From Inhella gelatinilytica (GTDB lineage: Bacteria > Pseudomonadota > Gammaproteobacteria > Burkholderiales > Burkholderiaceae_C), in assembly GCF_016093295.1 (NCBI RefSeq), contig NZ_JAEDAL010000002.1, positions 248,001-312,000 of the forward strand: a stretch of DNA of 64,000 bases, read 5' to 3'. Positions 1-7,713 of the stretch are shown one piece after another. The notes under the pieces are model-generated. The model ran no database searches. It worked only from the letters and a program-made list of their open reading frames with translations, and was not told where the DNA came from. Within the stretch, counting starts at the first letter, position 1. The number at the start of each line of letters is the position of its first letter. Position numbers and translations under genes: made by a program.

Positions 1-782
1 ACCCGCCGCCAGTGGGGTTGCGCGAAGCGATGCGCCCAGTGCCGCAAGCGGCTCAAGCCTTTGACCCGGGGGGCCAGGTCGAACTGCAGCAAGTTCCACC
101 CACTGGCCAGCGCACCGACCAGTTGGGCTTCGCGCGGACTCAAGCTGACGGGTTGGCCGGTGAGCGCTTCCGCGGCAACCGCAGCCTCCGGTTCGGCACG
201 CCAGGTCACCGGGGCGGGCCCTTGACCCTGCAGGGCGGACCAGCTGGCGGCCGGCAGGTGAAGAACGCCTCCGGCGTGGCTGAGCCGAACCAGGGGCTCC
301 CCCGTTTCGCCGACGGTCACCACCGCTTCGACGTCCGCCGTGGGCCAAGCCAGCGGGCAGACCCGGTCTACGAAGCGCTGGGCCGACTCCAAAGCGGCCA
401 GCGGCTGCGACAGGGTTTCGCGGGGTGTGACGCACACCCAGGTGGGTTCGCCGGCCAGCGCCCCGGGCTGCACGGCCAAGTGCAAGCCGTCCGGATCTTC
501 CAGCAAGTGGTCTTCTAAAAGGCCACTCAATGCCGCCCGCCATCGATTGGGCGCGGTCTTGGGCAGGGTGGTGCGGTGAAAACTGCACTGCAAGGGGTGC
601 GGGACCAAGACGGTTTCGTCGGCACGCGGCAGGTTGGCCAGGGTGCTGCGCCCCGTCTGAACGCCCTCCGGGGTGTGCAGCACCCAGGGCCATTCCCCGG
701 CCGGCGAAGGGCCGGACGCAGGGGACGATGCACCGGACGCCAGCCGGGGGCGCAGGGGCAGGGGGATCAGCAGGGTGCTCAT
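1..782 (-). CDS. gspL: Type II secretion protein GspL, N-terminal part (runs off left edge)
   Basis: GspL is the inner-membrane platform protein whose cytoplasmic actin-like domain recruits the GspE ATPase. The reading frame is open from the ATG at 782 to the window edge (260 codons, start MSTLLIPLPL). Residues 229-237 read WNLLQFDLA, the conserved family motif just before the membrane segment, so the visible part is nearly the whole cytoplasmic domain and the transmembrane and periplasmic parts lie outside. It starts 28 bp after the gspK stop in the same direction, where gspL is expected in a gspG-to-N operon. No strong ribosome binding site is visible, so the exact start is less certain than the identity. 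Confidence 0.88.
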   Translation of the reverse strand, partial: MSTLLIPLPLRPRLASGASSPASGPSPAGEWPWVLHTPEGVQTGRSTLANLPRADETVLVPHPLQCSFHRTTLPKTAPNRWRAALSGLLEDHLLEDPDGLHLAVQPGALAGEPTWVCVTPRETLSQPLAALESAQRFVDRVCPLAWPTADVEAVVTVGETGEPLVRLSHAGGVLHLPAASWSALQGQGPAPVTWRAEPEAAVAAEALTGQPVSLSPREAQLVGALASGWNLLQFDLAPRVKGLSRLRHWAHRFAQPHWRR

Positions 783-810
783 GAGCGCTCGGAAATCAGG
801 GCCGCCGATT

Positions 811-1839
811 CTAGGGAGCGCTCAATCGCCCCAGCCCTGGGCTTTCACCGGGGCGGCCCGGCGTCAACGGTGTCAATCGCTCGCGCCACAGGGTGGTCAC
901 TTTGTTGTCTTTGCGCTGAACCAGCGAGCGCAGGGTCACGGTGCGGCCGTCCAGGCGCAGCTGCCCTGTCACCCAGAAGTGTTCGGTTCTCCACCCGATG
1001 CGCTCGCCCTTGATGGTCTTACTGTCGGTCTGCGCGTTGAATTGGTCTCGGACGTCACCATCGGTGGTCAACGGTTTGATGCGACGCCGTTGAACGACCC
1101 CTTCGGCGGTGGCCAGATCCACCTGGGCCACGGCCGCAATCACTTCGCGTGGGGCGGTATTGAGGTTGATGGCGACTTTGGGCTCTTTGCCCGGGGGGAG
1201 CATCACCACCCAGGCTTCGAGCGCTTGCACGGCAGAGGGCGGTAGCCCGACCCACCCCAACTGCTGGGCGGTGCGGGGGCGCAGGGCGGCTTCCGTCCCT
1301 TCCTCCTGGGCATCCACGCTCACGGCGCGGATCAATTGAACGAGGGCGGTTTCGATCAAATCAGATGGCACGCCGGCGGTTTGACACAGGCGGCGAAAGG
1401 TGTTGGCTTCCACGCCGTCAGGTTGCTCTCCCCGCAAGTTGCCCAGGTTGTAGCGGGCCTGCGCATCTTCAATGCGACCGGCCAGAAAGGCCTCGGGCCC
1501 GTCGTCGGCGGCCCCGCCGGGCCCGGCCAAAAAGCTGGACAGTCGGGCTTCGGCCAGCGGCACGGCCCACACCTCGCCCAGGTGGTCGGGCCCTTGTCCG
1601 CCATTGCTGCGCCCGTCTTCTTGCAGGATGAGGCGGGCCCAGTCCAGGGCGCCCAGCAGCACCCATTCCGCTTGCGCCCGCAAGCGGTCCGCCCCTTCCA
1701 GGGCAAGGGCCCGCTGTTGGCGCGCGACCAGCGCAGCGGCCAGGGTCGCCACCAGGGTGACCAGCACCAGGGCGGTGAGCAGCGCAGCGCCCCTTGTGCG
1801 GGCCGCGGTTTGCGTCCGGGTACTCATCCTGGCACTCAT
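811..1839 (-). CDS. gspK: Type II secretion minor pseudopilin GspK
   Basis: GspK caps the tip of the periplasmic pseudopilus together with GspI and GspJ. The 342-residue protein starts with a basic leader and a prepilin-type segment, TRGAALLTALVLVTLVATLAAAL, cleaved after the glycine; like other GspK proteins it lacks the usual Glu at mature position 5. The rest is a large helical globular domain containing AINLNTAPREVIAAV, a conserved GspK stretch. Its ATG overlaps the gspJ stop by four bases (ATGA), giving translational coupling. Length is typical of the family. Confidence 0.93.
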   Translation of the reverse strand: MSARMSTRTQTAARTRGAALLTALVLVTLVATLAAALVARQQRALALEGADRLRAQAEWVLLGALDWARLILQEDGRSNGGQGPDHLGEVWAVPLAEARLSSFLAGPGGAADDGPEAFLAGRIEDAQARYNLGNLRGEQPDGVEANTFRRLCQTAGVPSDLIETALVQLIRAVSVDAQEEGTEAALRPRTAQQLGWVGLPPSAVQALEAWVVMLPPGKEPKVAINLNTAPREVIAAVAQVDLATAEGVVQRRRIKPLTTDGDVRDQFNAQTDSKTIKGERIGWRTEHFWVTGQLRLDGRTVTLRSLVQRKDNKVTTLWRERLTPLTPGRPGESPGLGRLSAP

Positions 1840-2450
1840 CCAGCCCCCACCAACACCTGGCGCAATACCGGGCCGCCGGGTTGATTGGGCCCGGGCAGGA
1901 AGTCCAATTGCATGCGGACGCCCGTGGGCAGGTCATTGGGGTTTTGCGCCCCGCCACCCCCCCCGGTTGACTGGGCATTGGTCCAGGCGTTGTTAAAGAA
2001 AAACGCCATTTGCCACCCTGCAACCCCTTCCAGGGCCACCAAAGACCGGGGGGCCAGGGTGAGCAGTTGTTGGCTGTCTTCCAAGACCTCGCGTAGGGCC
2101 TTCATCTGGGTTTGCGGGGCGGAGGCCCAGCGGTGGAGCTTGCCGTCGCCATGCCACCACACCACGATCTGAATGCCCTCGGGCGTGCGGCGGAACAGTC
2201 GCAGCGCCGCGCCATCAAAGCGCAGGGCGGGCAACAGGGCAGGGATCTCCTGGATGTTCTCCAGGTCCAGTTGCCATTGGGCCATGACGGTCTGCAACCG
2301 GGCCTGGGCCTCCAAGCGCGCCTGGGTGATGTCACGCGTGCGCAGCATGGCGTCCAGGGCGCGCCAGCCGAGGGCACTCATGAGGGCCATGATCAGCAGG
2401 GCGACCAAGACCTCGACCAAGGTGAAACCCCGAAGGCCGCTCCGGGTCAT
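1836..2450 (-). CDS. gspJ: Type II secretion minor pseudopilin GspJ
   Basis: GspJ is a minor pseudopilin of the tip complex (GspI-J-K). The 204-residue product starts MTRSGLRGFTLVEVLVALL, a class III prepilin signal cleaved after Gly by PilD/GspO, with Glu at mature position 5. The start at 2450 was chosen over longer upstream options because it leaves a normal seven- to eight-residue leader and because the ATG overlaps the gspI stop (ATGA). The C-terminal part has a Gly-rich loop (QSTGGGGGAQN) within the beta domain. It sits between gspI and gspK in the standard order. Confidence 0.93.
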   Translation of the reverse strand: MTRSGLRGFTLVEVLVALLIMALMSALGWRALDAMLRTRDITQARLEAQARLQTVMAQWQLDLENIQEIPALLPALRFDGAALRLFRRTPEGIQIVVWWHGDGKLHRWASAPQTQMKALREVLEDSQQLLTLAPRSLVALEGVAGWQMAFFFNNAWTNAQSTGGGGGAQNPNDLPTGVRMQLDFLPGPNQPGGPVLRQVLVGAG

Positions 2451-2827
2451 CCGTTGCGCCCCATCACCGTGGACAGCCGCAGCAGATTGGGCCGATCGGG
2501 CGTGCCCACCACGGCGTCCACCCGGCGGAAGTTGGGATTCGGCGTGGTTTGAACTTCCAGTCGCCCTTGAAATTCGCGCCCCATTTGCAGGCAATTAAAG
2601 GCGCTCTCTCCCGTGCCCGGAAACTGGCGGGTGAGTCGCAATTCGACCAAATGGTTCTCTGCACACCATTGCGCTGCGGTCATCAACTCGAATCGCTCGG
2701 CGTTGTCAGTGACTGCCCCCGCCGCGCGCATCCCGGCACCCAGCGCCACCGCCACGAGCGTGAGGGCCACCAGCACTTCAATGAGCGTAAAGCCTTGCTG
2801 CGATTTCACTGCGGAGCCTCTATCCAC
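2447..2827 (-). CDS. gspI: Type II secretion minor pseudopilin GspI
   Basis: GspI is thought to nucleate the pseudopilus tip complex. This 126-residue protein has the leader MDRGSAVKSQQG followed by FTLIEVLVALTLVAVALGAG, the hydrophobic N-terminal helix of type IV pilin-like proteins, and then a short globular domain with a central Trp-Cys-Ala-Glu-Asn motif seen in GspI (AAQWCAENHLVELRL). Its first 22 bases overlap the 3' end of gspH. Size and order fit the family. Confidence 0.93.
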   Translation of the reverse strand: MDRGSAVKSQQGFTLIEVLVALTLVAVALGAGMRAAGAVTDNAERFELMTAAQWCAENHLVELRLTRQFPGTGESAFNCLQMGREFQGRLEVQTTPNPNFRRVDAVVGTPDRPNLLRLSTVMGRNG

Positions 2828-3279
2828 TCGCTGGCAAACGGTTTGAGCCCGTCCGTGGCAATTCGCAGTTGTCGATCTCCGCGTCGCAGCCGAACGGCTT
2901 GCGCGGGGATCAGGGGTTCGGGCCCCAAGATCAAAGCGGTCGCCTGGCCTTCAATCTGAACCACCGGCGGCTCGTCCGACCAGTGCCGGGGAAGGGTGAC
3001 CGCGGGCGGCAAGCCCACGAATTTGAAATGGGCGCCATCGCTTTCCCCCAGGGGGCGAGCGCCATCGACCTGGGGTTGCCAGTGAACCGCCAGGGCGTTG
3101 GCCCGGGCTTCGGCGCGAGCGATTTCCAGCAAGGTGATCAAGCGTTCGCCTTCGCGCTCCAGTTGGGCCACGCCCGGGTCGCGCAGCGCCAGCGAAACGG
3201 CGGCTGTGGCAATGCCAATCAGGGTCATTACCACCAGCAGTTCAATCAGCGTAAAGCCGCGCGGGCGGCGCATGGCCAA
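2806..3279 (-). CDS. gspH: Type II secretion minor pseudopilin GspH
   Basis: GspH is the minor pseudopilin that joins the tip complex to the GspG filament. The 157-residue product starts MAMRRPRGFTLIELLVVM, a very short basic leader followed by the prepilin cleavage site (G/FTLIE). An in-frame ATG two codons downstream is an equally possible start. The globular domain follows residue 35 and ends IATDGLKPFASEWIEAP, a C-terminal pattern typical of GspH. It begins one base after the gspG stop, so the pair is almost certainly one transcript. Confidence 0.92.
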   Translation of the reverse strand: MAMRRPRGFTLIELLVVMTLIGIATAAVSLALRDPGVAQLEREGERLITLLEIARAEARANALAVHWQPQVDGARPLGESDGAHFKFVGLPPAVTLPRHWSDEPPVVQIEGQATALILGPEPLIPAQAVRLRRGDRQLRIATDGLKPFASEWIEAPQ

Positions 3280-3280
3280 C

Positions 3281-3715
3281 TTACTGCCAAGAGCCGATGT
3301 CGGCGTTCAACTCTTCGCCGCCGGGCTGCCCGTCGGCACCGAGGCTGAAGACATCCACCTCGCCTTTCAGACCCGGGTTGGCAAATTGATAGGGATTGCC
3401 CCAGGGGTCGTTGGGCAATTTGTCCACATACGGACGCCAATTCTTGGGGGCAGGGCCCGACGTGGGTTTTTGCACCAGGGCCTGCAGGCCTTGTTCGGCG
3501 GTGGGGTAGCGCAGGTTGTCCAGCTTGTACATCTTCAGGCTCTGCATGAGCTGGGCGATGTCATTGCGGGCGGCGGTGACGCGGGCTTCGTCCGTGCGGC
3601 TCAGCACATTGGGCACCACAAGGGCCGCCAGCACCCCGATGATGGTGAGAACCACCAGCAGTTCGATCAGGGTAAAGCCGCGGGACAGGGAGCGCTGGGC
3701 AGAGAAAACACGCAT
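3281..3715 (-). CDS. gspG: Type II secretion major pseudopilin GspG
   Basis: GspG is the main subunit of the pseudopilus piston. The 144-residue protein has leader MRVFSAQRSLSRG and then FTLIELLVVLTIIGVLAAL, with the alpha-beta fold of the family: YPTAEQGLQALV, NDPWGNPY and a C-terminal calcium-binding loop FSLGADGQPGGEELNADIGS. It is the first gene of the minus-strand gspGHIJKL run and lies 57 bp from the divergent gspC, so both promoters must lie in or near that short gap. Confidence 0.96.
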   Translation of the reverse strand: MRVFSAQRSLSRGFTLIELLVVLTIIGVLAALVVPNVLSRTDEARVTAARNDIAQLMQSLKMYKLDNLRYPTAEQGLQALVQKPTSGPAPKNWRPYVDKLPNDPWGNPYQFANPGLKGEVDVFSLGADGQPGGEELNADIGSWQ

Positions 3716-3772
3716 ATCAAAGGGACGGGGTCAAGCCCAGGAAGAGGGATCGGGTCATGATAATCCGGCCTC

Positions 3773-4411
3773 ATGAATGAACGCATCGCTGCTTTCCTGG
3801 TGTGGGGCTTGGTGGGCCTGAGTGCCGGCACCTACGCCCTCAAGCTCTGGCCCCGAGCGCCCGGGGTGGCGGCGCCGCTGCCGGTGGCCGAGCGGGCGGG
3901 GCCCGTGTCGCTGGATCGGCTGCTGGGTGCGGCGGCGCCGGAGGCGACGGCGCCCAGCCTGCCGGCTGATGCGCGCTTCCAGTTGCTGGGGTTGGTCGCG
4001 GCGCGTGACGTGGCTCGACAGGCGGTGGAAGGCCTCGCGGTCTTGAGTCTGGACGGTCAACCGCCGCGGGCGATCCGGGTGGGGCAGCGCTTGGATGCGG
4101 AGTGGCAACTGATGAAGGTTGAGCCCCACGGCGTTCAGTTGGGCCGAGGCGGTGTGGCCCAGGTGCAGTTGCGCTTGGAGCCTCCGGCGGCCGCTGTGCC
4201 GGGCAGCTTGCCCCCGGCGCCGGCGCTGTCTCCGGTGATGCCGGAGGCGGCTCCAGCGGTGGGCATTCCCCCGTCCCCTGCGGCGCCTGAGCCGGTGGTG
4301 TCCGGCCAACCTGGAGCGCAAGGGGGGCTGGTGAATGGGGCACCAGCGGCAGGTCCCTTACCCGCCGACGCGCCGCCAGGCCGGCGTCACGACGCGAAAG
4401 CCCGCCTCTGA
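3773..4411 (+). CDS. gspC: Type II secretion protein GspC
   Basis: GspC links the inner-membrane platform to the outer-membrane secretin. The 212-residue protein has one N-terminal membrane helix (about residues 7-25, IAAFLVWGLVGLSAGTYAL) followed by the periplasmic homology region (about 60-135), visible as FQLLGLVAARDV, GLAVLSLDGQPPRAIRVGQRL and WQLMKVEPHGVQL. After residue 140 only a Pro/Ala-rich tail remains, with no PDZ domain or coiled coil, so it is a short GspC. It is transcribed away from gspG, an arrangement known in Burkholderiales, and is convergent with ilvA, from which it is separated by one base. Confidence 0.88.
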   Translation: MNERIAAFLVWGLVGLSAGTYALKLWPRAPGVAAPLPVAERAGPVSLDRLLGAAAPEATAPSLPADARFQLLGLVAARDVARQAVEGLAVLSLDGQPPRAIRVGQRLDAEWQLMKVEPHGVQLGRGGVAQVQLRLEPPAAAVPGSLPPAPALSPVMPEAAPAVGIPPSPAAPEPVVSGQPGAQGGLVNGAPAAGPLPADAPPGRRHDAKARL

Positions 4412-4412
4412 T

Positions 4413-5948
4413 TCAGCGGAGAAAGAGCTGGTAGGCCGGGTTGTCGCTTTCATCCCGATAGGGGTAGCCCAGCCCGTCCAAGAACCGCCGGAAGGCGGTG
4501 CGTTCCCGCGTGGGCACTTGCACCCCAACCAACACCTTGCCGTAGTCCGCGCCCTGATTGCGGTAATGGAACAGACTGATGTTCCAGCTCGGGTGCATGG
4601 CGTCCAGAAAACGCATCAGGGCTCCTGGCCGTTCGGGGAATTCGCAGCGAACCAAGCGTTCGTCCTGTGCCAGGGGGCTGTGTCCGCCCACCAAGTGACG
4701 AAGGTGTTGCTTGGCCAGCTCGTCGTGCGTCAGGTCCAGCGCGTCGAACCCATGCTTGCGGAAGGTGTGGAGCAATCGCTCGGCGTCGTCGGGCCGGCTC
4801 AGACTGACGCCAACAAAGATGTGGGCTCGGGTCGGATCGGCCATGCGGTAGTTGAACTCGGTCACCGATCGCTTACCGATCAGCCCGCAAAACCGCTTAA
4901 AGCTGCCCCGCTCCTCGGGAATGGTCACAGCGAAAAGCGCCTCGCGCTGTTCCCCCACCTCCGCTCGCTCGGCCACGAAGCGCAAGCGATCGAAATTCAT
5001 GTTGGCGCCACAGGTGATGGCGGCAAAGGTCTGGCCCTTGCAGCCGGTGCTGGCCACGTGGTGCTTGATCGCCGCCACCCCCATGGCTCCCGCGGGTTCG
5101 ACGATGCTGCGGGTGTCTTCAAAGATGTCCTTGATGGCGGCGCAGACTGCATCGGTGTCGACGCAAATCCAGTCATCCACCAGGCTCTTGGCCACGCGCA
5201 GTGTCTCGGCGCCGACTTGCTTGACCGCCGTACCATCGGAAAACAAGCCCACGTCATCGAGCACCACGCGGCGCCCTGCGCGCACAGAACGCAGCATGGC
5301 GTCAGAGTCGGTCATTTGCACGCCGATGACGCGGGTTTCGGGTCGTATGGCCTTGACCACAGATGCCACGCCAGCAATCAGGCCCCCGCCGCCCACGGCG
5401 ACGAAGACGGCATCCAAGGGGCCCTGGTGTTGCTGAAGGATTTCGAGACCCACCGTGCCTTGGCCGGCAATGACGTCCGGGTCATCGAAGGGGTGTACGA
5501 AGACCCAATCCTCTTGCGCTTGCAGCCGGACGGCCTCCTGGTAGGCATCGGAGTACGAATCGCCATGCAGAACCACCTCGCCGCCGAGCGCGGACACCGC
5601 TTCGCTTTTGACCCGCGGTGTGGTCACCGGCATGACGATGCGAGCTTTGCACCCGAGCTTGCGGGCGGCCAGCGCCACGCCCTGGGCGTGGTTGCCGGCG
5701 CTGGCGCAAATGACGCCGCGCGCGAGTTGCTCGGGGTTTAGCTGCGCCATCTTGTTGTAGGCCCCACGCAGCTTGAAGCTGAACACAGGCTGCTGGTCCT
5801 CGCGCTTGAGCAGGACCTTGTTGTCCAAGCGCCGGCTGAGCTTGCGCGCCCATTCCAACGGCGTCTGCTTGGCCACCTCGTACACGCGGGCGCGCAGCAC
5901 GCGTTGCAAATAACTGTCTGCCGGGGGGGTCAACGCGGGGCGTGCCAT
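4413..5948 (-). CDS. ilvA: Biosynthetic L-threonine ammonia-lyase (threonine dehydratase)
   Basis: This PLP enzyme converts threonine to 2-oxobutanoate and ammonia, the first step of isoleucine synthesis. The 511-residue length matches the long biosynthetic form with a catalytic domain (about 1-330) and two C-terminal ACT-like regulatory domains that sense isoleucine and valine. The PLP lysine is K59 in FSFKLRGAYNKM, and the glycine-rich phosphate-binding loop is VGGGGLIAG. The regulatory half contains ERPGALMRFLDAM, a typical ACT start. The gene stands alone, divergent from the OsmC-like gene and tail-to-tail with gspC. Confidence 0.96.
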   Translation of the reverse strand: MARPALTPPADSYLQRVLRARVYEVAKQTPLEWARKLSRRLDNKVLLKREDQQPVFSFKLRGAYNKMAQLNPEQLARGVICASAGNHAQGVALAARKLGCKARIVMPVTTPRVKSEAVSALGGEVVLHGDSYSDAYQEAVRLQAQEDWVFVHPFDDPDVIAGQGTVGLEILQQHQGPLDAVFVAVGGGGLIAGVASVVKAIRPETRVIGVQMTDSDAMLRSVRAGRRVVLDDVGLFSDGTAVKQVGAETLRVAKSLVDDWICVDTDAVCAAIKDIFEDTRSIVEPAGAMGVAAIKHHVASTGCKGQTFAAITCGANMNFDRLRFVAERAEVGEQREALFAVTIPEERGSFKRFCGLIGKRSVTEFNYRMADPTRAHIFVGVSLSRPDDAERLLHTFRKHGFDALDLTHDELAKQHLRHLVGGHSPLAQDERLVRCEFPERPGALMRFLDAMHPSWNISLFHYRNQGADYGKVLVGVQVPTRERTAFRRFLDGLGYPYRDESDNPAYQLFLR

Positions 5949-5964
5949 GAGGTCTTTCCAATCA

Positions 5965-6001
5965 GCGAAGCGAACCCGAATGATGCCGGTTTAAGCTTCG
6001 C
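5965..6001. other. Imperfect stem-loop between ilvA and the OsmC-like gene
   Basis: GCGAAGC (5965-5971) pairs perfectly with GCTTCGC (5995-6001), with an inner four-base AACC/GGTT helix. It lies 17 bases upstream of the ilvA start and just before the divergent OsmC-like start, so it could be a leader hairpin or a shared operator. There is no T tract and no leader peptide rich in branched-chain codons that would indicate classical attenuation. Confidence 0.3.
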
Positions 6002-6004
6002 CAA

Positions 6005-6430
6005 ATGGAATGCACTGTTCATTGGAATGGACCGGGCAGCATGAGTTTTCATGCTGCGACGGGGAGTGGTCACTGGGTCAGCATGGACGGCAGCCCCGAA
6101 GCGGGTGGCCGAAATCTGGCGCCCCGACCGATGGAAATGATGCTGGTGGGGGCCGGCGGCTGCAGCGCGTTTGATGTGGTGCTGATCTTGCAGCGGGGGC
6201 GCCACGCCGTCACCGGTTGCGATGTCAAGCTGCAAGGCGAACGGGCGACGACCGACCCCAAGGTGTTCACCGCCATCCATTTGCACTTCCGCGTGCTCGG
6301 GAAAGCGGTCCCGGCGGACGCGGTGGAGCGGGCGGTCAAGTTGTCGACGGAAAAATACTGTTCGGCCTTGGCCATGCTTGGGCATACCGCCCAACTGACG
6401 ACCTCCTGGGAAGTGCAAGAGGCTGTTTGA
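6005..6430 (+). CDS. OsmC/Ohr-family protein, YhfA-like
   Basis: This 141-residue protein belongs to the OsmC-like fold, whose members include thiol peroxidases and uncharacterised relatives. Visible family marks are the early SMDGSPEAGG segment, the helix MEMMLVGAGGCSAFDVVLIL with the conserved Cys, and a second conserved Cys in STEKYCSALAMLGHTA. The two cysteines are placed as in peroxidatic OsmC proteins, but the PMEMMLVGAGGCSAFDVV form is nearer to the YhfA branch, whose substrate is not established. No clear ribosome binding site precedes the ATG at 6005. It is transcribed away from ilvA. Confidence 0.85.
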   Translation: MECTVHWNGPGSMSFHAATGSGHWVSMDGSPEAGGRNLAPRPMEMMLVGAGGCSAFDVVLILQRGRHAVTGCDVKLQGERATTDPKVFTAIHLHFRVLGKAVPADAVERAVKLSTEKYCSALAMLGHTAQLTTSWEVQEAV

Positions 6431-6435
6431 CGCGC

Positions 6436-6453
6436 CGTTGCCCGCAAGCAACG
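6436..6453 (+). other. Short hairpin downstream of the OsmC-like gene
   Basis: CGTTGC (6436-6441) and GCAACG (6448-6453) form a perfect six-base stem with a six-base loop just after the OsmC-like stop. There is no following T run, so it is at best a weak terminator or mRNA end-protecting structure. Confidence 0.25.
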
Positions 6454-6542
6454 TGTCATGGAACTGTCATGGGGTTTGTATGGGCTTCTGCTCCAATTCT
6501 TCGCATCGGAGCGGTTTGCTCGTTTTTGTTAGGAGTTGATGA

Positions 6543-7544
6543 ATGAAGAAGAACATCTTGACCCTGGCTGCACTGGGCTTGTTCTCGGGTTTGGTGGCGG
6601 CGCAGTCGTCTTCGGTGACGTTGTTCGGCAACATCGATGTGAGTGTTCGCAACATCAAGGGCGCGGGTTCGGCCACCTTGGTGCTGGACGAAGGGCGCGC
6701 CGCTTCGCGCATCGGTCTGCGTGGCGTTGAAGACCTGGGCGGTGGCATGAAAGCCAGCTTCCATTTGGAATCCGGCCTGAATCCGGACGACGGCACCAGC
6801 GGTTCGCCGTTTTGGGGCCGCCGTGCCACGGTCAGTTTATCGGGCGGGTTTGGTGAAGTCCGACTCGGCCGCCACAAGTGGGCTGACCGCCTGATCGTGG
6901 ACGAATTTGATCCGATGGCCACCAGTGGTGCCGCCAACGTGACGCGTATCTTCTCGGGCCTGGGTTCGGCCACGGGTGTGATCAACCGTGCGGACAACCA
7001 AGTGGGCTATGTGCTTCCGCTGTCGGGTGGTTTTTACGGTGGGTTTGACTACGCGTTTGACGAATCCACTGCGCCGGGCAACAAAGGCGCCGTGGGGCGG
7101 ATCGGCTACAAGTCCGGTGGACTGCACATTGCCGGCGCGTTTGGCGAGCATGGCGTGGGCACCAAATTGAAGAGCTCCACGGTGGGCGCAGCCTATGCCG
7201 TGGGCGACCTGTCCCTGACGGGCTTCTTCACCAAGAACAAATACGGCACGGCGGATCAGCGCATCTTCGGCATCGGCGGTGCGGTCAAGATGGGCTCGGG
7301 TCGCTTCGTGGTGTCCATTGCCAACGCCAGCGGCAGCGGGACCGACAAGGATGCCAAGTTGTTGGGCATGGGCTACGACTACAGCCTGTCCAAGCGCACC
7401 ACGCTCTACACGACCCTGGCTCGCATCAACAACGACGGCACGGCCAAGTTCAGTGTGCAGGGCACGCGCTCCTCGGGTGTTGAGGCTCCGGCGGCCGGTG
7501 GCACTTCTCGTTCGTTTGACGTGGGTGTTCGCCACTCGTTCTGA
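6543..7544 (+). CDS. Outer-membrane porin, betaproteobacterial trimeric type
   Basis: A general diffusion porin of the Gram-negative porin family (16-stranded barrels of the OmpC/Omp32 kind). The 333-residue precursor has signal peptide MKKNILTLAALGLFSGLVAAQ, then SSVTLFGNIDVSVRN and the RIGLRGVEDLGGGMKASFHLESG block that marks this family; the FWGRRATVSL and FGEVRLGRHKWADR strands follow, and the protein ends in the aromatic sorting residue of GVRHSF. The start at 6543 is supported by AGGAG at 6531-6535, seven bases upstream. It precedes a second porin gene but has its own terminator. Confidence 0.93.
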   Translation: MKKNILTLAALGLFSGLVAAQSSSVTLFGNIDVSVRNIKGAGSATLVLDEGRAASRIGLRGVEDLGGGMKASFHLESGLNPDDGTSGSPFWGRRATVSLSGGFGEVRLGRHKWADRLIVDEFDPMATSGAANVTRIFSGLGSATGVINRADNQVGYVLPLSGGFYGGFDYAFDESTAPGNKGAVGRIGYKSGGLHIAGAFGEHGVGTKLKSSTVGAAYAVGDLSLTGFFTKNKYGTADQRIFGIGGAVKMGSGRFVVSIANASGSGTDKDAKLLGMGYDYSLSKRTTLYTTLARINNDGTAKFSVQGTRSSGVEAPAAGGTSRSFDVGVRHSF

Positions 7545-7565
7545 CCGGGTTGACGGATCCGGTGC

Positions 7566-7594
7566 AGGCCGCCCCGAGGGGCGGCCTTTTTCTT
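7566..7594 (+). terminator. Rho-independent terminator of the first porin gene
   Basis: AGGCCGCCCC (7566-7575) and GGGGCGGCCT (7578-7587) form a perfect ten-base stem with a GA loop, followed by TTTTTCTT. It ends the first porin transcript, so the two porins are separately controlled. Confidence 0.92.
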
Positions 7595-7713
7595 GATCTG
7601 TACGAAGGCTTCTGCACATCGCTGTTGGGGCGACGCGACAGCGCTGTCTGCCACTACAGACGCCTCGCCACAATACGCGGCAGTTTCAGTCCAACCCCAT
7701 GGAGTTTTTCGAC

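Noticed and set aside
4335-5741. A 468-codon plus-strand frame over ilvA
   Set aside because: It is antisense to ilvA, and the translation shows no domain pattern.
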